NCBI RefSeq assembly: GCF_003945595.2 | Contig: NW_024104302.1 | Coordinates: 2,002,408-2,066,407, forward strand | Direction of reading: 5' to 3' | DNA from: Pipra filicauda | Lineage: Eukaryota > Chordata > Aves > Passeriformes > Pipridae | Length of the DNA stretch: 64,000 nt | Part shown: piece after piece, positions 51,901 to 62,400 of the stretch | Numbering within the stretch: position 1 is the stretch's first letter | Layout of the letters: every line of letters begins with the position of its first letter | The notes under the pieces: generated by a model | The model's input: only the letters and a program-made list of their open reading frames with translations | Database searches by the model: none | What the model was told of the DNA's origin: nothing | Made by a program: the position numbers and the translations under genes

Positions 51901-54900
51901 TAAGACAAAATGGAGCAGAAAACTGGTGCAATTTCAAGGCTGAGCTTCCTGAGAAGGAGGTGCCTGCTTGAGGCTCAAGTGCTGAGACTGGGACTTGTGT
52001 CCTTTCACTTTGTTTCAGCAGAGGTTTCAATGTGCCCCATGCTCTAGGTCCTTAAAAATCTGCTTCAGGCTCCTTATTTTTGAAGTAGTAAAGCTAAAGA
52101 GTCACCAGAGACCCTGATACACAGGCAGAGCTGAATGTGTGGCCCTGTTAAACCTCCAGGTGAGAATAACACCATTACTTAATGCTAAAACACCTCCACG
52201 AGGTACTTTCCCCTTTCCCCCCCACTTGAACCTCCCAGCACTTACTTCTGCCTGGCACAATCCAGATCCCTCCTATAGCTGCGCAGAGCTGCCTCCATCT
52301 GTCCCATCTCCACCTGTGCGTTCCCAATGCAGCTGTGGAGGGTCCCAACCAGTTCACTCTTGTTGGGAACTTCATTCTCTGGCCGCCCTTGTATCTTTTT
52401 CAGGAGACGCTCAGCTTTCCTGCAGCTTTCCTCAGCAGAGCCTCTGGCCAGCACTGGGGACAGGGAGCAGAATTTGACACTGGGGTGTGACACAGAGATG
52501 TTGAGACCTTGTGAATTCCCCATCCCTGGGAGTGTTCCAGGCCAGGTTAGACGGGGCTTAGAGCAACCTGGGCTACTGGAAGGTGTCCCTGCTTATGGCA
52601 GGGGGTGGAGCTGGATGAGATTTATGGTCCCTTCCAACCCAAACCATCCTGGGATTCTGTGATACTGAGAAAGGGAGACCTAGTGCAGCGGTAACCCTCA
52701 GACAAAGGCTGGGAATGGTTAGAGCAGTGGGAGGCACTCAGCTTCCAGCCAGGAACCTACTCAGCTCAATATCCTCCATGTCCTTGGCGATGGCTCTGGC
52801 AACTTCAGCCGGTTTCCGTTTCCTGGCCCCGATCCCCCTGTGCTGCAGGAGCCGGCGCTCGTACAGCCGGGCATAGATCGGCTTCTGCTGCTGCCAGAAG
52901 TCCCGGCGCTGGTTCAGGTAGGAGATGCCATCCAAAACCAGGTCTTCGACTTTCCCCCCCTGCCTCATGTTGATCTGCATCAAGTCTGGAAATAAGATAA
53001 GGTAGAATCCAGGTGAGTATCAATGGACCTGAGCTGCAGTGAAGTGGGGAATCGCTTGGGAATGTTCTTCTGGTCTGACAGAGACAGTCTTGGAAACTAA
53101 ATTGTCCTGTGCTCCTCAGAGCTGAGGTAATGGGGGAGTTACCAGCATTTATAACAAACCCACAGAGGAGGCACAGCCCTGTGAGCAGCGCTCAGCACTG
53201 AGCGTGAGTGTCAGCGGGTTTGTAGTTGTGACAGAAGTTCAGTCACTTGCAATGAAGCTGTTTCTCTTTCTCATTTCATCAGCACAGGTTGCTCTGAGTT
53301 GATTTATCGATGGGGAAGGAAATAAGCCCATAGTTATAAATGTTGGACCTGGCTCCAAACCTGCCCGTGTCCAGCACCACGTGCTACGTGACCTCTGGTA
53401 CGAGTCAGGAAGAGTCACAGGGACAAAAACGAAGAAGAGAAATTAAAAAAAAGGATAAGAGGAAAAGAAAAACAGAACCTGCTTGGAAGGAACATTTAGG
53501 TAAACACAATGGAGAAACACCTTCATCCTTGAGCAACTTCTCCAGGAAGGTCTTGTCATCATAAAGCTGTCCCAGAAGCTCTCGCTCTGTTTTTGGATTC
53601 TTCACACGCTGCTTCTTTTTTGTCCCTTTTTGATCCTTAGTTGGTATGTTTTGCAGTTTCTGGTTGTTTTTTCTGCTCTGCGGTGAGAAAAAAAGCAAAG
53701 GAAGTTGGGGGAGATCAGTGGGGAACACTGGAATGATCAGAAGTCTGTCATGCTCCATATAAGGCAGCTTATTTTTTAATTAAAAGGAACACGTTAGTGT
53801 CTCACCAGCTGCTTTGGTCATGAGCAAGTGAAATTCTGCAGCCAATCGTGCTCCCTCAGGACCAAGAGGGTGTTACAGGAAAAGCAAGAACTAGTTCTGG
53901 CCTCTTGGAGGAACAAGACCCTACTGCCATGGAGCACCCCGAAGTGAAGCAATTGAGAAAGTGTCCATTATCAAAACTGTGACCTTAAACATCAGGTAAA
54001 CCCAAAGTCAATATTGGAGCTCGTGGCACCCTGCTTGACCTCAGGGATGTTACTCATTAGCCTCGGATGGGCGACCAGTAACACCCCCAGGAAGGGGCTG
54101 GGGAGGAATTCCACATTGGGGTTTGTTTCTCCTCATGGCTCTTCCCTGCCCTTCTGCATTCTCCTGTAAGTTCTGGATGGTTTGAGCCAGACCTGCATTA
54201 GAGGCAGGTGATAAACACTCACGATGGGTCAGTGTGTTTAAATGCTCAGGGAGCCCTTCAGCAGACCTGCTGTACAGGACCTGTGTCCCTGCAGGGACTG
54301 TCTCCCTTCCCGTGCCCATTTCAGGCAGTTTTAGCATTGCAACCACTCTAGAAGCTTCTCCAGCAAGAGCTCTGTGCTGTACCTCTGCCTGCCTGCTCAC
54401 GAAGCCCAGCTCCTCCTTGTTCTCCAGCTTCACCGAGGCTGGATCTGCAGACACAGAGGAAACCCCTGTTAGTGCCCACAACAGCCATGCAGGCTCTTGT
54501 CAGTAAAATGCCCATAAATGTGCCAAGCCCAAAATGTTCAGTTTGAACTGAAGCTGTTCTAATTCTTTCCCATGGAACAGGGGGTGTTGGTGTGTCCTGG
54601 GTGCAGGGAATGCAGCTCATCCACCAGCTCCTCTTGGGATTTTAATTCCTATTTTACACAGCACCGGGGGCTCTCACTGCAGCATTCCTACAGACAGGCT
54701 ACATCCTGCAAGGAAACTGGGGAAGGAGAAGGATGCAGGTTCTTCTGGGGAATCACAGCTGGAGTGTAAAATGGCAGAAAAGCTCTGAGCACAGGGAGCT
54801 CCTGCAATCCAGAGAATTATTCTAAAGGTTTGTGTGCTGACATTAGGGCAAAACTCCTGTTGTGTTTTCATCTGCACCTGGGGAGGGCAGTGTCCAAGGG

Positions 54901-57746
54901 AAGGACAGAGCTTCCCAGGCCAGTGCAGGAGGATTCCCTTTGGCACAGCCATGGGGCCCAGACCAGCAGCGCAGGCACAGGCGGATCACAAGGGTAGCAG
55001 TTCCCAATCCTGCCACACGAAGGACAGGCAGGGAAGCACTTTGGGAATGTGCCCTGTTAATGTGTGTGCATTTCCCAACTATTCAAACATCCAGCTCCAT
55101 GCTGGTGTGTTTCCTTGCTTCCCTGCATCTTGGAGCTATTGACTGATGTATAAAATAGAGTTTTCTAGTTTTTTACTCTGCTCCCGTACCTGCAGCCCAG
55201 GGGCTCGAGGGAAGTTAGAGACCTTGCCTTGAGCCCAGGAAGATTCCAGCTGGGAGCTGTGGCAATACCTGATCATTGTGCTAAGCTCAGGAAGCAGCAG
55301 GAATGGAGGAAAACAAGCCAGATGTGAAAACTTTCCCTGTTTTTTTAAATAACGATTCCATATGAAAGCGCCGCAGGCTCTGGCGCCGCTGGCACGTGAG
55401 TTAATCCCTGGCACTGGGGGAGGGCTGAAGTTTGGAAATTTCGGGGGAGGGAGGCCTGGCCTATCTGGGGATCTGTGCAGGGTGTGAGCGGGGCGTGCCG
55501 GGCGCTGGGCAGGGATAGGCTCCAGGATGCAGGGATAGGCTCCGGGATGCACCGGAGCAGTTCCAACCCGCCGGGCAGGTTTGGCAGCCCCGGGGGGGGG
55601 GGGTCGAGCACGGGGCTCCCTGCACGTGGTGTCCTGTCGGGGGTGGCAGCCCCAGGTGAGGTGTGTGTGTGTGCCCCAGACTGGCCCAGACTGACTGTGC
55701 CTGCCAGCGTGGCTGAGAGAAAAACTAAGGGACAAGGGACAAGTTCTCCGTTTGCTTTGAACCCCACGAGGTCCTTGGCCTCTCCTGTCTCTGCAGGACC
55801 CGCTGGTGATCTGAGCCAGAAGTGATGAAAGCACAACTCATTGCAAGAGTCAACAGTTTCACTGCTCTTGTGCAATGGAAATTGGAGGAGAGTCAGGATT
55901 TCGGGAGGCCAGTCTCAGGTAGCATGGCACATTTCATTCCAGACTTTGAATATTGGGATAAAGATCTCAAAATGGATTCTGGAATTAAATGGATTCTGAA
56001 ATTAGTGCTGGAGGTAGAATCGCAGAATCCCAGCATGGTTTGGGTTGGAAGGGACCTTAAAGCCCATCCAGTCCCACCCCCTTGCCATGGGCAGGGACAC
56101 CTTCCACTAGCCCAGGTTGCTCCAAGCCCCATCCAACCTGGCCTTGGACACTTCCAGGGATGGGGCAGCCACAGCTTCTCTGGGCAACCTGTGCCAGGGC
56201 CTCCCCACCCTCACAGGGAAAAATTTCTCCCCAATACCCCAAGTAACCCTGCCCTTTCTCAGCGTGAAGCCATCCCCCCTTGTCCTGGCACTTCAGTCTC
56301 TGTCCACCTTTCTTCTCGGCTCCCCTCACACACTGGGAGGCCACTGGTGAGATGAGCTGCTCTGGTCTGTATTCCCTGGAACATTTCCATGGTGACTTTG
56401 GAAATTTTAGTATCAGGAGTTACCTCTAGAACTGAAGGGATCAGACACTGTGTGTGAATGGGCACTGAGGGGGGAAAGGACGAAAAAAAGAGCAGGGCTG
56501 GGCTCTTTGTGGTGCTTCCTGGTGCTTCTGGATTCACCTGCCACTGAGCACATGGACCCAGGAGCAGCAGGACTGTGGTGTGGGGCCCTTGGGTCACTGG
56601 CAGAGCTGATCTGCCATGGGCTGTGCCCTGAACAGTGTCAGCCAGGCTCGTGGGGGCCAGGAAGTGGCACTTCTTACTGCCAATGCAGTTCATAATTGCC
56701 TCCTCTGCCTTGTTGATGCCCAGCTGGAACTTGTGCTGGTCCGGGCGGAGCCTCCGGCCTCGATGGTAAAACACCAGCGCGAACTCGAAGTCCCCCATGG
56801 TGTAGAGGGTCTCTGCCTTTTGGTAAAGCCCCTGAAATGACATTTGGGAAAAGAAATTATTAAAAAGAGGGAAAAAAGTTTCATGGATCTCAAGTAACTC
56901 CTGACAGGCAGAAGGGAGAACCCAGGGGTGTCACAACCTGAGTACAACAAACCCCAGTCCTGGAGCTGACTGAGCACCTCCACTGCTCCAAGAGCAGCAG
57001 AAACCTCAGGAGTGTTTGGAGTGAGCTGTTCCCTCCCAGCTCTGCCTCAGACCCTGCAGGGTCTCACAGATCCAGGCCAGCCCTGGTCCCCCTGCTCTCA
57101 CCACTTCCTCTGGTTACCTCGGTGAACGCTTTGTCTCTTTGGAGCGAGGCTTCAGCATCCTTCAAGGAGTTTTCTGTGTCCCCAAGTTTCAGGAAGCATT
57201 TGGAGCGGGTGATAAGGCACTGCTTGTCCCCTGCCCTCAGCTTCAGTGCCTGGAACCACAGACACGGACACGTCACCAGTGCTGGCTCAACACCACAAAT
57301 ACACAAGTGCAGGTATTTGGTGCCACCTGCACAGTCGCCACATGGATCTTGATGACACATGATGATAAAACCACAGGATTTTTACTGAAAAGAGCCTTCC
57401 CTTGCAGTTCACAGGTTCCCTGTGCTGCAGGGGCTGCCCTGCCTGGGTCACCCCCTGGTGCCGAGACCTCCTGGGGACACGTCCCTCCGAGCCACCTCCC
57501 CTCGCCTCGGGTGCCACGTTCCCTCCGCTGCCTCTTCCCCCTCCTGAACCGAGTCGCGGCCGCTCCCTCTCGAGGCCCGTCCCGCCCCGGGCCGCTCGGT
57601 GTCCCTGGGCTGCGCCCCCGCCGCGGCGCCCTCACATTGTTGAAGCAGCCCAGCGCCTTGTGGTGCTGCCCGCGCCGGCTTAGCGTTGTCCCCTCGGTGA
57701 TGAGGCTGCCGAAGGTGACGATGGGCCCGGGGTCCGGGTCCGCCAT
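48954..57746 (-). CDS. ODAD4: ODAD4 (TTC25), outer dynein arm docking complex subunit 4
   Basis: Twelve coding exons on the minus strand: 57746-57636, 57249-57118, 56831-56678, 54444-54383, 53677-53521, 52985-52761, 52453-52246, 50802-50716, 50524-50328, 50158-50058, 49842-49764, 49357-48954. Frame is kept throughout, giving 638 residues (human about 672). TPR units occur near the N-terminus (GDKQCLITRSKCFLKLGDTE, KAETLYTMGDFEFALVFYHR) and again at about 325-475 (ELVGTLHSCIGNAQVEMGQM, RALDNIGRVYARTSRFQQAI, CLFHDIGRCYLELGEAETAQ). The protein anchors outer dynein arms to doublet microtubules of motile cilia; loss in humans causes primary ciliary dyskinesia. The last exon encodes a highly charged tail with three tandem 35-36-residue repeats. 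The exon 5 donor (GTGTTT) is weak but is the only one that keeps frame into exon 6. The core TPR regions match the mammalian protein well; the tail does not. Confidence 0.95.
48977..49325 (-). repeat. ODAD4: Tandem 105-108-bp coding repeat in ODAD4 last exon
   Basis: Three imperfect copies, visible from the plus-strand landmark CATCTTGATTTCC at 49055, 49160 and 49268. Each encodes a 35-36-residue unit with the pattern EKDREREEGEQ then GNQDEKxKEE. Confidence 0.85.
51315..51390 (-). mobile_element. CR1 LINE 3' end fragment
   Basis: Antisense CR1 tail (ATCATGGAATAACCGACTGG, TTTGGGTGGGAATGGGCC, ATCATCCAGTTCCAGCC) in the ODAD4 intron between coding exons 7 and 8. Confidence 0.8.
51448..51464 (+). 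promoter_or_regulatory. Candidate CTCF site
   Basis: AGCCGCCAGAGGGCGCG closely fits the CTCF core (CCASYAGRKGGCRS). It lies in an ODAD4 intron next to a short CpG-rich patch and a CR1 end. Binding is inferred from the motif only. Confidence 0.5.
52515..52666 (+). mobile_element. CR1 LINE 3' end
   Basis: Sense CR1 3' end (CCATCCCTGGGAGTGTTCCA, GGAAGGTGTCCCTGC, CCCTTCCAACCCAAACCAT) ending in ATTCTGTGAT, the CR1 terminal repeat. It lies in the ODAD4 intron between exons 6 and 7. Confidence 0.9.
55590..55605 (+). repeat. Poly-G run
   Basis: CCCCGG followed by about 12 consecutive G, in an ODAD4 intron. It could form a G-quadruplex or be an assembly-sensitive homopolymer. Confidence 0.7.
56016..56360 (-). 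mobile_element. CR1 LINE 3' end, best preserved copy
   Basis: Antisense CR1 from its terminus (AGAATCGCAGAATCCCAGC) through GGTTTGGGTTGGAAGGGACC, CAACCTGGCCTTGGACACTT and CTTCTCTGGGCAACCTGTG. At about 345 bp it is the longest and least diverged copy in the window. It lies in ODAD4 intron 3. Confidence 0.9.
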
Positions 57747-57850
57747 GGCCGCGCCGCGCCGCCGTTGCCGGGCAACGGCCCCGCTTCCGGTGGAGGCCCC
57801 GCCCCTAGAGTGACGTCAGGCGCGCCCGGTCAGTGCCCACGTGGGTCCCG
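57747..57850 (-). promoter_or_regulatory. ODAD4: ODAD4 core promoter with X-box, ETS and CRE motifs
   Basis: Upstream of the ODAD4 ATG (57746, minus strand) lie a perfect RFX X-box at 57764-57776 (two GTTGCC half-sites in inverted orientation, 1-base spacer), an ETS-type CTTCCGG at 57784-57790, a GC box near 57799, and a palindromic CRE TGACGTCA at 57811-57818. There is no TATA box. The X-box is the standard control element of ciliary genes. Confidence 0.75.
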
Positions 57851-59160
57851 GTGCCCCGGGAGCGGCCCCGGTACCGACCCCGCACCCCGGCCCGGCACGC
57901 CGGCCCTCGCTGCTGGGCAGGCGCGTCCGCAGGCCGTGCCCGGGGCTGCCGGCGGGTGCTCGCGGTGTCTCTGTCCCGTCCCGACCCGGTGCCCGTGCGG
58001 TTCTGTTCTTCCACCCGCGTTCCCGGAGTCCTGCGCGGCCCCGGTGCAGCCGCGGTGCCGAACGCCGGGCAGAGCCGGTTCCTCTGCTCCCCCGGCTCAC
58101 GGCCGGTGCCTCCTGCAGCGGCAGCACGAGGGGCAGCCGCCGCCCCCCTGCCATCGGTTATTCGGGACCGTTTGGCGCTCGCGGGTGGCCCCGATACCGG
58201 TTTCGCCGCTGCAGTGGCCAGTCCTGGCCAAATAAATGACTAACGGGAGATGCTGATGGTTCCCTCCCGTCCGTGCTTCAGTCCCGACTTTATTTTGGCG
58301 CTGGGTGAGACCCCGCGCCAAGATTCGTCTTGGAGACACTTTGTTCCTGCCAAGTGACTCACAGTGGGGGGGGGGGAGGTGTCTGTCCCGCTCGGGGCTG
58401 GTGACATTTAACGTCACCATGAGACAGATCCGCGGTGCCGGGGCTGTGCTTACCCGGCCCCGGCGGCGGGGGCGGGAGGCGGGGTGGGGGTCACGCCAGG
58501 GTGGGGAGACACAGGCGGCCGAGCCCCGGAGTGGGAGGCGGGAGTGACACACCCCGTCCCCGGGGAGCCCGCGCAGGAAATTTCAGGCAGTTGAAGCGTT
58601 CGGGAACAGTTTTCCAGGGATACTTTCCCCACTGGCAGCGCCGGGCGTGACACGCTGTGCCCAGCGGGGTGGGCAGGAGCATCGTGTCCGCGGGGCTGTC
58701 GCGGGGCTGTGCCCAGTCTGGTGACACCGTCACGGGGGCACAGCAGCCCCGGCCGCCGGGGCAGAGACCGCGCCGGGTGCCCCTCTCAGCGCTGCTGATG
58801 GGCGCGTTAGTCACAGGCTGGAAATACCAGGGAAAAAGTGAATGTGGGATGGGTGTTTCTGGGAAGCAGCAGAGCCGTGACGGCCTCCGTGAGAGGCTGG
58901 CGAGGAAATGGCGCAACGAGGAGGCAGGACGGCCTTGCCCACAGCGTTCCCGGTGCCTCGGGAAGCTCCGTGAGCCTCCCGTTGGCCGCTTCCCCAGGGA
59001 TCGCGCTCCAGCGATGCCGCCCGCGCTGGGACCGGAGAACCGGCTGCGGCGGCGCCGCCACTCCCCCGCGGGCACCGTCCGCCCGCCCAGTTGCAGCACA
59101 GCCCGCGAGAGGCTCCTCGGCCCGTCCCGGCGCCGGGGAACAAGCCCCGCTCCCGGTGCC
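57850..59160. other. CpG-rich spacer between ODAD4 and ACLY
   Basis: Continuous CpG-island sequence with a poly-G run near 58365. Long open frames on both strands reflect GC content; none resembles a protein family. It probably belongs to the shared promoter region of the head-to-head pair ODAD4/ACLY. Confidence 0.55.
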
Positions 59161-59400
59161 GGTGACGTCATCTGGGCCCCCGGTGACGTTAGCGGCGGGG
59201 GGTCACGGCCGCGAGCGCCGCCGGGGGCGGGGCGGAGGGTGGGCGGGACTACAACTCCCACAAGGCCTCGCGGCCGCGCCCCACCCGCGACGGCCAATGG
59301 GCGCGCGGCCGGCGCTCAGGCAACGTGCACGTGGCGGCCGCGGCGGCCAATGGGCGGCGGCGCGTGCCGTGACCCGATGGGCCGAGGGGGCCGCGCTCGG
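59160..59400 (+). promoter_or_regulatory. ACLY: ACLY proximal promoter
   Basis: Palindromic CRE TGACGTCA at 59163-59170, GC boxes at 59222-59246, a ZNF143-type ACTACAACTCCCACAAGG at 59248-59265, CCAAT boxes at 59294-59298 and 59347-59351, and an E-box CACGTG at 59328-59333. There is no TATA box. CCAAT/NF-Y and GC boxes fit the known sterol- and insulin-responsive ACLY promoter; an SREBP element itself was not clearly seen. Confidence 0.6.
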
Positions 59401-59481
59401 CGAACAAAAGGCGGCGGCGGCGGCGGCGGGAGCGCGGCCGGGCGGGAGCGGAGCGGGGCAACGCAGCCGAGCGGCGCCCGG
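59400..59481 (+). other. ACLY: Probable ACLY non-coding exon 1
   Basis: GC-rich sequence ending in a strong donor (CGCCCGG followed by GTGAGT at 59482). No start codon with a conserved protein is present, as expected for the 5' UTR exon of ACLY. Identity comes from position: ACLY is the head-to-head neighbour of ODAD4 in vertebrates. The 5' boundary is a guess. Confidence 0.55.
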
Positions 59482-62400
59482 GTGAGTGCGGTGGTTCGGG
59501 CCCCCCCGCTGCGGAGGGGGGTCCACTCGCCCCGGAGAGCGGCTGCGGCTCTGCCCGGCACATGGCGGGGCCTCGCGGGGCCGCTCCCTGGGGCGGCAGT
59601 GGAAGGGGCCGCGGGTCGGGAGCCGCCTTGGTTCTGGCCGGCCCCGGCCCCACCGGCTCGCTGGAGGGCGGGCGGGCCCCGGGAGCGCCGTGGTCTCGCT
59701 CAAACGGCGGGTGTGCGGCCGCGAGCGGGGGCGGCCGGAGCGGAGCCCCGCGCTCCCGCCGGCACGGCCGCCCTGACCTTGCCGGAGTGTCCCCGGAGCG
59801 GTGCCGGTGGCCGGGGCGCGCTGGGGCGCGGGCGATGTGCGGGGGCACAGCACAGGCATCAGCGAGGGGCTGGGAAGTTGCCCTGGGCTGTGCCCGCGGC
59901 AGCTCCGCGCTCCGGCTTTGGGCGTCTGTTCCCTTCCCAGCCAGGTCCAGGAGGGCCTTGGCCAAAGCACCTGCACCCCCTGCCAGAAGGAAAATCCCTT
60001 CGTGGCCATCCTGGAGGAGCAGCCCCGTGTCGGGATCTCTCACTGTTCTCGTACGAGCAGGAGGGTGCACAGCGCGTGTCGCTCCCTTCCCGGGACAGGT
60101 GGCTGTGTTCCAGCTCTCTTGTTTGCTGCCTGCAAACACCTCCTGTTTGTCTTGCTGCTTTCGAAATTCTCATCCTGCTGTACAGACTCTCCCATCCCTC
60201 TGTTGAACTGTTTGTTTTCTGCAGCAGCGTCTAAAAGCTGAAGGCTGAGGTGCATCCTGAATATCCTGTTTGTAGGTGTCTGTACTTGTTCTTATCCCTA
60301 GCTGGGTTTGGAGCTCAGAGCATCAGCTCTGCTGCCCAGTGCTGTGATCCAAACCCTGTTGAGTTTCCTGCATGTGAGGCTCTGCAGCACTCTCCAGGTA
60401 GCAGGGCTTTTCCCACCGTTCCAGTGCTGCCTGAAGCGATTGCCAACAGCCACGGTTGGGAATTCTGCTAGGGAACCTGCCACTGTCTCCACTGTGCAAG
60501 CAACATGGGAAGGATTTAAGGAATAAACACGTTAAGGACCTTCCCAAGGCTGCAGAATAAGATGGCCTTTAACGACAGGGTCCCCAATTCCCTATTTGTG
60601 GCACTGGGCACTCACCAGGTGTGTGGAGCCCGTCCACTGCTCTCCATTGGCCACACGTAACCCGGTCTCTGGTCCCTTCCCCTCCCTGGCTCCCGCGTTG
60701 CTCTCAGGGGTTCCACATGTTCAGGGAGCCTCCCCCAGAGCTGGGCAAGCAGCACCTGCTTGCATCACCCCACACAGCATTTCCCAACTGCAGCTGTGGG
60801 ACCATGACCCTGCACTGGCCCTCGCTGTGCTCTGCTGAAACATGGGCACTGCCAGGTGGGAGCTGATGTAACTCTTCGTGCTGCCGTGGGCTGAAAATAC
60901 TGGCTGAGCTTGAACTGCGTTAATAAGTGACCCGGGATGGAGTGGGAAGGCTGCTTTGCCATATGAGTTTGTTGACATAATTCTTGGGAGAGCGGGTGAG
61001 AAATCTTCGCTGGGGAGGGTAGTCCTTTCCTCCTGGCAGAAGCACCGTTCAGGTGGGATTGGAGCGTGGTACTGCTCCAGATCTAAGAGAATTCCATGCC
61101 TGAGCGCCATGTTCTGTCTGAACTTGGCACTTCACAGACTGGTGAAGTGGAGCTACACCTCTGCAACCAGAAAGGGTTTGCAGAAAAACCAACCAAATCA
61201 CTGTCTTTAATGCCTTTTTCTCTCCTTGCAGAGCAGACTGTGTTGCACTGAGTTAATGCCACATCGTTGATCTCTTGGGAGTCAGGGAGACTTTACCTGG
61301 ATTCTGTGTCAGGAATGCCTCCCTGTTTCTCCATTTGTGTTTCCCTTGGATCTGCTGCAAGTTCCCTTCAGCTGGTATTGGGGCAGGTGTATCAGTTGTG
61401 TCACAGCAAACACAACATCCAGCTTTAGGATCCTTGCCTGCCTCTTGCCATCCCGCTGTTTTTCTCTGTCAGTACATTTGGGGAACATTTTCCAAATATA
61501 AACCTGTTAGCATATTTGACAGGTAATGTTTTGAGGGAATAAGTGCTGCTGAGCTCCTGAAAACGTGCTCTAATCCACGTCTCTTACTTGCTCTGGACTT
61601 GCCAGCAAAGGCTGGAATCCAGCACTTCTTGAATCGGTGGGTATGGATGATGAGAGGTCTCTGAGGTGTTGCAGGGAAGCTGTTTGTGTTGGAGCCTCAG
61701 TAAATGAACACAAATCTGTGGCACTTCCAGAAAGAACTTATTCTTAAAGCAGTCAAACCACTTGCACTTGTCAAACCAAGACAAGGGGTGTGACATCCAC
61801 TGGAGAGAGCTCTGCTTCAAACACAGGAATGGCCCCGGTGACACGGGCTGGCCCCAGAGCTGATCCTGCTTTGAGCCTGAGGTTGTGCTGGGTATTCTCC
61901 TGAGTCCCCTCTAACCTCAACTATTCTGTGATCTGATGATCTGTCACATTTTAACTGAAAACTTCACAGCGTATGCTGTGGGAAACGCTTTATAGTGGCA
62001 GTAGATCATCCTTTGCTCAGCAGATTTGGCCAGCAATCAGCTGTGCTTCCATCACAGACCCTTCAAGGGAAAGGCAAGGCGGTTTATAACTGGCTCTGAA
62101 AGGCTGTGATAATGCAGGTACAGTGTCCAGGGAATCATCACAGGCAGCTGGAGAGGCAGCACAAGTTAGAAACTGAATTCCATCTGCCCCTGTCCAAAAC
62201 CTCGTGCGGCGGAGGTTGCACAGTGGGAACAGACTGGAAAAGGCTTTTTATGCTGCTGACATGAATCTACCCTTGTGTGTGGTGGGTGCAAGGTCTGGGA
62301 CCCGAAGTGGTGAGAAAATTGCAGGTTCTTGGCTAATGAACGATGAACAGAGCAATGTCTGGGTGTGAAGTGGTGAAAGAGAACGTTGTTACCCTACAGC

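Noticed and set aside
58657..60234. 525-codon plus-strand open frame in the ODAD4-ACLY CpG island
   Set aside because: Residue content is dominated by Arg, Gly, Pro and Ala, overlapping open frames exist on both strands, and it crosses the ACLY donor. It is a by-product of GC-rich DNA.
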